This document shows, one piece after another, positions 58,113-64,000 of a DNA stretch of 64,000 nucleotides (position 1 is the stretch's first letter; each line of letters starts with the position of its first letter). This DNA comes from Chitinibacter sp. FCG-7 (GTDB lineage: Bacteria > Pseudomonadota > Gammaproteobacteria > Burkholderiales > Chitinibacteraceae), in assembly GCF_040047665.1 (NCBI RefSeq), contig NZ_CP157355.1, forward strand, positions 2,728,001-2,792,000. The letters run 5' to 3'. The notes beneath the pieces are model-generated. The model had not been told where the DNA came from. It was given only the letters and a program-made list of their open reading frames with translations, and made no database searches. The translations under genes were made by a program, and so were the position numbers.

Positions 58113-60047
58113 ATGGCGCGTATTCCAGAGGATTTTATTCAGGATTTGCTCAACCGCGTAGATATTATTGACGTGGTTGAGCGCTATTTGCCGCTCAAAA
58201 AAGCGGGCCAGAATTACATGGCTTGCTGTCCGTTTCATAAAGAAAAATCCCCTTCCTTTACCGTGAGTCAAACCAAGCAGTTTTATCACTGCTTTGGCTG
58301 TGGTGCGCATGGCTCGGCCTTGAGCTTTGTGATGGAGCATCAGGCCTTGAGTTTTCCCGATGCCGTACGCCAGTTGGCCGAGTCGGTGGGTATGCAGGTG
58401 CCGGTGGAAGATAAACCGCAAACCGAAGAGCAGAAAAAAGCGCCAGGTATTTACGATGTACTCAAAATTGCGTTTGATTTTTATCGCGCCCAGTTAAAAA
58501 CCGCGCCACAGGCGATTGAGTATTTCAAAAAACGCGGCGTGACGGGTAAAACCGCGGCGCGATTTGGTCTGGGATTTGCAGGTGGTGAATTTGGCAAGCC
58601 TGCCTTGAAGGCTGTGTTTGCAGATTACGACTGGAATGCAGTCTTGGTTGAGGCCGGGCTGGTGATTCAGAATGAAGAAACTCGTCAGCGCTATGATCGG
58701 TTTCGTGATCGGGTGATGTTTCCGATTATGAATCAGCGCAGCCAGATTATCGGCTTTGGCGGGCGAATTATGGGGCAGGGCGAGCCGAAATACCTGAATT
58801 CGCCCGAGACGCCGGTGTTTGTCAAAGGTCATGAATTGTATGGTCTGCCGCAGGCGCGCGCAGCGATTCGCGATCATGGCCGCGTGCTGGTCGCGGAAGG
58901 CTATATGGATGTGGTGATGCTGCATCAGCACGGCATTGAATACGCGGTGGCCTCACTGGGGACGGCGTGTACGCCGGAGCATATCCGCAAATTATTGAAG
59001 CTGGCCGATGAGGTGGTGTTCGGCTTTGATGGTGATAAGGCCGGTCGGCGTGCCGCGTGGCGGGCGCTGGAAAACAGCATGCCCGAAGTGCGTGATGGCA
59101 AGGAGTTGCGCTTTCTGTTTTTGCCCGCCGAGCATGACCCCGATTCGTATGTGCAGGAATATGGTAAGGCGCAATTCGAGCAATTGATCGCGCAGGAGGC
59201 GCTGCCCTTGTCGCAATATTTATTGAAAGAATTGTCCGCCCAGGTGGATTTGACAATGGAAGAGGGGCGGGCAAAATTATTGCGTATCACCCAGCCCTAT
59301 CTTGAACAGCTCACGCTTGCCCCCATCTTGAAACTCATGCTGAGTAAACGTCTGGCAGAGTTATGTCAGCTAACCATGGAAGAGATGAGCTTATTGTTAT
59401 CTGGGGTATCTTCCGCTAAATCAGGTGGGTCTTATCCTATAGAGCAATACTCCAGTGATGTACCTGCTGATTTCGCGATGGATCATACTGCTCAGCATGC
59501 TGGATTTCAGCGCCAGAGGCGATCGTTTCAGCAAAAGCCATGGCAACCCAAAGGGAGTTATTCGGGCGGGCAGGGTAAACGCTGGCGCAATGATGAGCCG
59601 CAGCGAGTGCCTTTGCCGCCGCGACCACGACAAGATCCATTGCTGCGGGTTTTGCAGCTCATCCTGTTTCGGCCGGCTTTGCTCGCGAAGTGCGAGCCGT
59701 TGGAAAATGATTGGCCGCAGCAAGGATTTGCCGGGCTGGTGCGTACAGTTCTGCAGTATGTGCGTAGTCAGCCGGAAGTTTTGCCACAAGTTTTGCTCGA
59801 GCATTGGCGCGATGAGCCACTGTACGCGCGCTTATTGCAAGTGCAGGCCGAATCTCAGAGCATGTTTGATCGTTTTGACGAGGCTGAGCTCTTGGCCGAA
59901 TTGCAAGATACCTTGCAAACAGCAGCGCAAAGTCAGGATCGGAGTTCTACACTGGATCGCAAGGCGCAGCTGGAATATCGCGATGCCAATGGCGGTTTGA
60001 CTGATGAGGAGCGCGAGGAATATCTGGCGCTCTTGCTGCGAAAGTGA
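58113..60047 (+). CDS. dnaG: DNA primase
   Basis: 644 residues: N-terminal CHC2 zinc ribbon (CCPFHKEKSPSFTVS...FHCFGCGAHG type, residues about 35-65), primase core with GFGGRIMGQGEPKYLNSPET, Toprim VAEGYMDVVMLHQHG and FGFDGDKAGRRAA, and a C-terminal DnaB-interaction region (about 510-644). It makes RNA primers for replication. An unusual basic/Gln-rich linker (about 460-510) lies before the C-terminal domain. Confidence 0.97.
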   Translation: MARIPEDFIQDLLNRVDIIDVVERYLPLKKAGQNYMACCPFHKEKSPSFTVSQTKQFYHCFGCGAHGSALSFVMEHQALSFPDAVRQLAESVGMQVPVEDKPQTEEQKKAPGIYDVLKIAFDFYRAQLKTAPQAIEYFKKRGVTGKTAARFGLGFAGGEFGKPALKAVFADYDWNAVLVEAGLVIQNEETRQRYDRFRDRVMFPIMNQRSQIIGFGGRIMGQGEPKYLNSPETPVFVKGHELYGLPQARAAIRDHGRVLVAEGYMDVVMLHQHGIEYAVASLGTACTPEHIRKLLKLADEVVFGFDGDKAGRRAAWRALENSMPEVRDGKELRFLFLPAEHDPDSYVQEYGKAQFEQLIAQEALPLSQYLLKELSAQVDLTMEEGRAKLLRITQPYLEQLTLAPILKLMLSKRLAELCQLTMEEMSLLLSGVSSAKSGGSYPIEQYSSDVPADFAMDHTAQHAGFQRQRRSFQQKPWQPKGSYSGGQGKRWRNDEPQRVPLPPRPRQDPLLRVLQLILFRPALLAKCEPLENDWPQQGFAGLVRTVLQYVRSQPEVLPQVLLEHWRDEPLYARLLQVQAESQSMFDRFDEAELLAELQDTLQTAAQSQDRSSTLDRKAQLEYRDANGGLTDEEREEYLALLLRK

Positions 60048-60104
60048 TGCAGTGATTGTTTTTGGTAGGAACGGCAAAATTTTTGCCAAACGGATCAGAG
60101 CTTC

Positions 60105-60134
60105 GGGACAAGAGTGCCCCGGTTCTGGTATAAT
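60105..60134 (+). promoter_or_regulatory. Candidate promoter upstream of rpoD
   Basis: Extended -10 TGGTATAAT (TATAAT at 60129-60134) with a weak -35 GGGACA at 60105-60110, spacing 18. Gives rpoD its own transcription apart from the upstream cluster. Confidence 0.6.
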
Positions 60135-60166
60135 TTTCGGTTTTGCTAGACACACCAAGTAGAGTC

Positions 60167-62101
60167 ATGGCAGCAGATAAAAAATACGACAAAGAAAATC
60201 CTGAATTGAGCGGCAAATCAGAGCCAGAAAAGCTGGACCCTGAGGCGCGTAAGGCCAAGTTCAAAACGCTGATTGTGCTCGGTAAAGAGCGCGGCTACCT
60301 CACGTACGCCGAAATCAACGACCACCTCCCTGAAGACATGTTGGATGCCGAGCAGATCGAAGGCATTATCAGCATGATCTCGAATATGGGCATTCAGGTC
60401 TACGACGAAGCGCCTGACGCTGAAGACCTGCTGATGTCGGATGCGCCAGCAGCGGTGGCCGATGAAGATGCCGCCGAGGAAGCTGAAGCAGCGCTGTCAT
60501 CGGTGGACGCCGAGTTCGGCCGCACAACCGACCCGGTGCGTATGTATATGCGCGAAATGGGTACGGTGGAGCTGTTGACACGCGAGGGCGAGATTGAGAT
60601 TGCCAAGCGGATCGAGGACGGCTTGCGTCACATGATTACCGCTATTTCTGCATGCCCGACGACCATTGGCCAGATTATCGATCTGGTTGATCAGGGTTTG
60701 AACGATGAAATCCGCATCGACGATGTGATTGATGGCTTTATTGACCCGAACGCCGTTGAAGAAGAAGAGCAAGAGCCGGATCTACCCGATCCTGATGCCA
60801 TTGCTGATGAGGCTGATGACGACGAAGACGAAGATGAAGACGATGGTGGCGCAGCAGCAGCCAGCGCTAATCTGGAATTGCTGAAAACTCAGGCGCGTGA
60901 GTGCTTCGAGCGCGTGCGTGATTTGTACGCCAAAATGCTGGCGGCGCTGGATAAAGACGGTACCAATAGCCCGAAATATCAGGAATACCAGCAAGCCATC
61001 GCTGCAGAATTCCAGACGATCCGCTTCTCGGCACGCCAAGTTGAATCGCTGTGCGATGTGATGCGCGGCATGGTCGACGATATCCGTACGCACGAGCGTC
61101 AGATCATGGATCTGTGTACACGTCGTGTCGGCATGCCGCGTGAGCACTTTATTAAAGTGTTCCCGGGTCGTGAAACCGATCTGACGTGGGTGCCGGAAGA
61201 AATTGCTGCTGAGCATAGCTACTCAGGCGTCATGTATCGCTACAAGCACGCGATCATGGAAAAGCAGCAAAAACTCAACGAGCTGCAAGACGATTCGCGC
61301 ATCAGCATCAAAGAGTTGAAAGAAATTTCACGCCAAATGAGTACCGGTGAGGCCAAAGCACGCCGTGCGAAACGTGAAATGATCGAGGCCAACTTGCGTT
61401 TGGTGATCTCGATTGCCAAGAAATACACCAACCGTGGTTTGCAATTCCTTGATCTGATTCAGGAAGGCAATATCGGCTTGATGAAAGCGGTGGATAAATT
61501 TGAATATCGCCGTGGTTATAAGTTCTCGACTTACGCCACTTGGTGGATTCGTCAGGCGATTACCCGCTCGATTGCCGACCAAGCCCGGACGATCAGGATT
61601 CCGGTGCATATGATCGAAACGATCAACAAAATGAACCGTATTCAACGTCAAATCCTGCAAGAAACTGGTTTGGAAGCGACGCCGGAAGAATTGGCTGAAC
61701 GCATGGAAATGCCGGAAGACAAAATCCGCAAGATTTTGAAAATCGCCAAAGAACCGATTTCGATGGAAACACCGATTGGTGATGACGACGACTCGCACTT
61801 GGGCGACTTTATCGAGGACCAGAATAATATGGCCCCAGCTGATGCTGCGGTCTATGCCGGTCTGCGTGAAGCCACCAAGGAAGTACTCGATACGCTAACG
61901 CCACGCGAAGCCAAAGTGCTGCGCATGCGCTTCGGTATTGATATGAGTACGGATCATACTTTGGAAGAAGTGGGTAAACAGTTTGACGTCACGCGCGAGC
62001 GTATCCGTCAGATCGAAGCCAAGGCGCTGCGTAAGCTGCGTCACCCAACGCGTTCAGAAAGATTGAAATCTTTCATTGAAAATGCGGCAAGTGAGCAGTA
62101 A
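60167..62101 (+). CDS. rpoD: RNA polymerase sigma factor RpoD (sigma-70)
   Basis: 644 residues from ATG 60167. Region 1.1 (about 30-85), region 1.2 with [21 protein letters not shown], an acidic non-conserved region (about 195-240), region 2 with [35 protein letters not shown] and [10 protein letters not shown], region 3, and region 4.2 with the [31 protein letters not shown]. Primary vegetative sigma factor. Confidence 0.98.
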   Translation: MAADKKYDKENPELSGKSEPEKLDPEARKAKFKTLIVLGKERGYLTYAEINDHLPEDMLDAEQIEGIISMISNMGIQVYDEAPDAEDLLMSDAPAAVADEDAAEEAEAALSSVDAEFGRTTDPVRMYMREMGTVELLTREGEIEIAKRIEDGLRHMITAISACPTTIGQIIDLVDQGLNDEIRIDDVIDGFIDPNAVEEEEQEPDLPDPDAIADEADDDEDEDEDDGGAAAASANLELLKTQARECFERVRDLYAKMLAALDKDGTNSPKYQEYQQAIAAEFQTIRFSARQVESLCDVMRGMVDDIRTHERQIMDLCTRRVGMPREHFIKVFPGRETDLTWVPEEIAAEHSYSGVMYRYKHAIMEKQQKLNELQDDSRISIKELKEISRQMSTGEAKARRAKREMIEANLRLVISIAKKYTNRGLQFLDLIQEGNIGLMKAVDKFEYRRGYKFSTYATWWIRQAITRSIADQARTIRIPVHMIETINKMNRIQRQILQETGLEATPEELAERMEMPEDKIRKILKIAKEPISMETPIGDDDDSHLGDFIEDQNNMAPADAAVYAGLREATKEVLDTLTPREAKVLRMRFGIDMSTDHTLEEVGKQFDVTRERIRQIEAKALRKLRHPTRSERLKSFIENAASEQ

Positions 62102-62116
62102 AATAGCCCCTCTGTA

Positions 62117-62138
62117 GAACTTGGTGTACGCCAAGTTC
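62117..62138 (+). terminator. Hairpin between rpoD and tRNA-Ile
   Basis: Perfect 8-bp stem GAACTTGG/CCAAGTTC with a six-base loop and no T tract; 15 bases past the rpoD stop. Could be a weak terminator or processing site. Confidence 0.5.
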
Positions 62139-62148
62139 AAACGATTAC

Positions 62149-62225
62149 GGGCCTATAGCTCAGTTGGTTAGAGCAGAGGACTCATAATCCTTTGGTCCAC
62201 GGTTCAAGTCCGTGTGGGCCCACCA
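62149..62225 (+). tRNA. tRNA-Ile (anticodon CAU, lysidine type)
   Basis: 77 bases with 3' CCA encoded. Acceptor stem GGGCCTA/TGGGCCC, D arm with AGCTCAG...GAGC, anticodon loop CTCATAA, T arm CACGG-TTCAAGT-CCGTG. Flanking bases ACTCATAATC match the AUA-decoding isoleucine tRNA, whose C34 is modified to lysidine, rather than Met tRNAs. Its 3' end is the likely attachment site for the integrase downstream. Confidence 0.92.
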
Positions 62226-62231
62226 AAAATC

Positions 62232-62261
62232 AAGGACTTAGCTTCGGCTAAGTCCTTTTTT
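62232..62261 (+). terminator. Terminator after tRNA-Ile
   Basis: 11-bp stem AAGGACTTAGC/GCTAAGTCCTT with a TTCG tetraloop and T run, immediately after the tRNA. Confidence 0.9.
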
Positions 62262-62272
62262 CTTGTCTACTG

Positions 62273-63274
62273 TCAACCAAGTGTCAACCGCGCCAGCGGA
62301 TTCAAATTTCTAACCTCTTGCAAATGTTCTGGCGACAAGTGCGCGTAGCGCATAGTCATCTTCAAGTCGCTATGGCCGAGTACACGTTGCAGCGTCAGAA
62401 TATTGCCCCCATTCATCATGAAATGGCTGGCAAAGGTGTGGCGCAGTACGTGAGTGAGTTGCCCGTCTGGTAGCTTTAATCCCGAACGATCTACCGCTTC
62501 CCTAAACGCTGAATAGCAGCTAGCAAAAAGCCGATGACGGCCATCTTTCGCTATCGTCTTTAGCTGCGCTTCTAATTCCGTTGAAATCGGTATGGTGCGA
62601 TTGCGCCCGCTTTTAGTCATGGCGTATTCGATTGCACCTTGCCTGAGCTGTGTAGAGCGTAGCTCTTCAGCTTCGCTCCACCGTGCGCCAGTCGATAGGC
62701 AAATCTGGCTAACGATCAGCGCATCGGGATTACTGCTTGCCTCTAGTGCCGCAAAGAGGATTTTTATCTGTTCATTGGTGAGAAAACTCAGCTCTTTCTC
62801 AACAATCTTGAAGCTGCGTATTTCCGATAGCGGATTGTCGCCGCTCCAGTGATTGAGACGCTTCAGTTCATTAAACATGGCGCGCAAGTAGGCGTGTTCA
62901 CGGTTGATGGCATTTGCTGAAATCCCGGCCACCAGACGCTTAGCGCGGTAGGCCGCAAAATCATCGGCGGAAAACTGATCAGCCACCGGGTTCCCGATTG
63001 CGTTAATTAATAGCTGCAGGCGAGAGTGAGTGTTTTTACCCGCACGAAGCTGCTGGCCATGATTGACCCACCACAGTTCTAGCAATTCGCTTAGCTTGCG
63101 CGTATCGCGCTTCTTGGGTTGCCAGTCAGGTTCTTGTTGAATCTGACCTTTAACCCACGTTTCCCAAGCCAATGCTTCAGCTTTGGTGGCAAAGCTCTTG
63201 CGATAGCGTTTGAAACCGCGCCCACCGGGTTGGATGTCCACGAGCCATCCTGAGCTAGCTTTCTTAATCGCCAT
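62273..63274 (-). CDS. Tyrosine recombinase/integrase
   Basis: 333 residues from ATG 63274 (or 340 from the in-frame 63295). N-terminal arm-binding part (SSGWLVDIQPGGRGFKRYRKSF), a core-binding SAM-like domain, and the catalytic domain with Arg in GARWSEAEEL, HVLRHTFASH (HxxR) and the nucleophile Tyr in GHSDLKMTMRYAHLS. Points toward the tRNA, as integrases of tRNA-targeting elements do. Marks the left end of an integrated element. Confidence 0.93.
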   Translation of the reverse strand: MAIKKASSGWLVDIQPGGRGFKRYRKSFATKAEALAWETWVKGQIQQEPDWQPKKRDTRKLSELLELWWVNHGQQLRAGKNTHSRLQLLINAIGNPVADQFSADDFAAYRAKRLVAGISANAINREHAYLRAMFNELKRLNHWSGDNPLSEIRSFKIVEKELSFLTNEQIKILFAALEASSNPDALIVSQICLSTGARWSEAEELRSTQLRQGAIEYAMTKSGRNRTIPISTELEAQLKTIAKDGRHRLFASCYSAFREAVDRSGLKLPDGQLTHVLRHTFASHFMMNGGNILTLQRVLGHSDLKMTMRYAHLSPEHLQEVRNLNPLARLTLG

Positions 63275-63629
63275 ATTTAAGGCCCTGTTCCGCATTTATG
63301 GAGTCGGCCAGTTTTTTGATTTTTTCGGCTATCACTGGTTGTTCCTCATGCCACACTAAGCGTATCGCTGCATTCAGTGGGTCTTGAGGCTGAAGCTGCA
63401 GCTCATTTGAGAGTCGCCCGCACACGATCCATTCACTGAACTGAGGGTTTATGTTGCAGAGCGCTTCAATTAGCTCACTAGTTGGATTCTGTTTGCGATT
63501 ACATAATTTTTTCCATTTCTCTTGAGCCACGCCCGTATGTGACTCCAGCCAAATGTATCTAAGCCTTGAGCTAGTCACCGTCTCATTTATGACGAGAATC
63601 ATTCTTTCCCGTAAGTCAGTGTTGTCCAT
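63264..63629 (-). CDS. Phage-type HTH regulator (putative repressor)
   Basis: 121 residues with a helix-turn-helix-like segment (SRLRYIWLESHTGVAQEKWKKL, then NPTSELIEALCNINPQFSEWIV) resembling the short Cro/CI-like proteins that gauge lysogeny in small phages. It overlaps the integrase start, so the two are co-transcribed. The 140-base region upstream carries two inverted-repeat sites that would suit it. Role inferred. Confidence 0.7.
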   Translation of the reverse strand: MDNTDLRERMILVINETVTSSRLRYIWLESHTGVAQEKWKKLCNRKQNPTSELIEALCNINPQFSEWIVCGRLSNELQLQPQDPLNAAIRLVWHEEQPVIAEKIKKLADSINAEQGLKYGD

Positions 63630-63766
63630 GTGCTATCCGGCGATAAATGGTTTGAGGGGCATTTTGATCATATCGTAACTCAAAAAGCCACGATATGTTG
63701 ATTATTGCAGTGCAATGGGTTATCGTGGCTTTATGTGCCACGATAAATCTGTGCGAAGGAAATGAA
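63630..63766. promoter_or_regulatory. Divergent operator region with two inverted repeats
   Basis: Site 1: CATATCGTAACT (63669-63680) and AGCCACGATATG (63686-63697), 10 of 12 positions symmetric. Site 2: TTATCGTGGC (63720-63729) and GCCACGATAA (63737-63746), perfect. Both share GCCACGATA and are centred 50 bases apart between the repressor-like gene and the divergent gene: a lysogeny-type switch arrangement. Confidence 0.75.
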
Positions 63767-63979
63767 ATGGAAACAGGCAATCTACCTTTAAGTGTCAATT
63801 CACAAAATGTTCCACTGATGACCCGTCAGCGTTTTGCACAGCTGATTGGTTTACCAGAAGGGGTATTGAATGCTCAGGCTGATAAGGGGTACTGGCCAAT
63901 GGTCAAAATTGGCAAATATAGCTTCGTAAATATTGCTTTATTGAATAAGCAGCTGCTAGAGCGTGAATTCAAGCTTTAA
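63767..63979 (+). CDS. Small phage-like DNA-binding or excisionase-like protein
   Basis: 70 residues from ATG 63767, which follows AAGGAA. The sequence MTRQRFAQLIGLPEGVLNAQADKGYWPMVKIGKYSFVN is a MerR/excisionase-like helix-turn-helix-wing, a form I associate with filamentous prophages. Divergent from the repressor-like gene and downstream of two operator-like repeats, so an early control gene by position. The rest of the element lies beyond the window. Confidence 0.7.
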   Translation: METGNLPLSVNSQNVPLMTRQRFAQLIGLPEGVLNAQADKGYWPMVKIGKYSFVNIALLNKQLLEREFKL

Positions 63980-64000
63980 TGCTATTCCTGAGCTATATGT

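Overview
The window looks like a chromosomal segment of a betaproteobacterium of the order Neisseriales, probably a chitin-degrading, Chitinibacter/Deefgea/Chromobacterium-like organism. This is inferred from gene content (exbB-exbD-lpxK-trm112-kdsB-adk; bamE divergent from fur; aat-bpt; rpsU-yqeY-dnaG-rpoD; a secreted two-CBM chitinase). No 16S or marker comparison was possible, so the genus is not claimed. Most of the sequence is housekeeping DNA of moderate GC, with a few visibly AT-richer inserted genes.

Layout. 1-840: start of rlmD (runs off the left edge). 1015-5198: hybrid sensor kinase, DMT exporter, orphan cobU. 5259-11469: minus-strand block with hisC, a DUF945 protein, purB and xseA, plus a small plus-strand gene. 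11829-17170: exbB-exbD-lpxK-trm112-kdsB-adk, interrupted after exbD by an AT-rich HEPN-like gene and a cassette bounded by a 51/52-bp inverted repeat. 17309-19107: BLUF photoreceptor, MarC protein, two-TM protein. 19161-23739 (minus): mutL, membrane protein, NYN-domain protein and miaA. 23825-27474: CheY-like receiver, flavoprotein, dapB-bamE. 27577-30580: fur, aat, bpt, then an intact IS1595-family element. 30588-39939: mixed metabolic and repair genes (FMN reductase, hydrolase, M14 peptidase, enoyl-CoA hydratase family, YccA, Nudix/ThiE fusion, xth, Crp/Fnr, YHS).

40051-49073 (minus) is an 11-gene secretion operon mixing type II secretion parts (gspG, gspF, gspE, gspD, pseudopilins) with PilM/PilN/PilO/PilP-like inner-membrane parts. 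It lies directly downstream of a secreted GH18 chitinase (49344-51332), an obvious candidate substrate. Then come sodB, a CobD/CbiB-family protein, a fumarylacetoacetase-family gene, and an internally deleted IS4-family element inserted into a transcription terminator (11-bp target duplication). tsaD is divergent from the macromolecular-synthesis cluster rpsU-yqeY-GNAT-dnaG-rpoD. A tRNA-Ile(CAU) at 62149-62225 is followed by a tyrosine integrase, a phage-type repressor and a small divergent phage-like gene. This is the left end of an integrated element that continues past the window.

The most unusual signals are: (1) a 9-mer, GGGTATTGC, found nine times by eye on either strand in and between genes, with near-copies forming the arms of an inverted repeat between convergent genes, reminiscent of a DNA uptake sequence; (2) the hybrid T2SS/T4P-like operon beside the chitinase; (3) the HEPN-like gene plus repeat cassette within the exb-lpxK block; (4) an NYN-domain gene translationally coupled to miaA; (5) two insertion sequences at terminators; and (6) a paired-operator switch at the edge of the integrated element.
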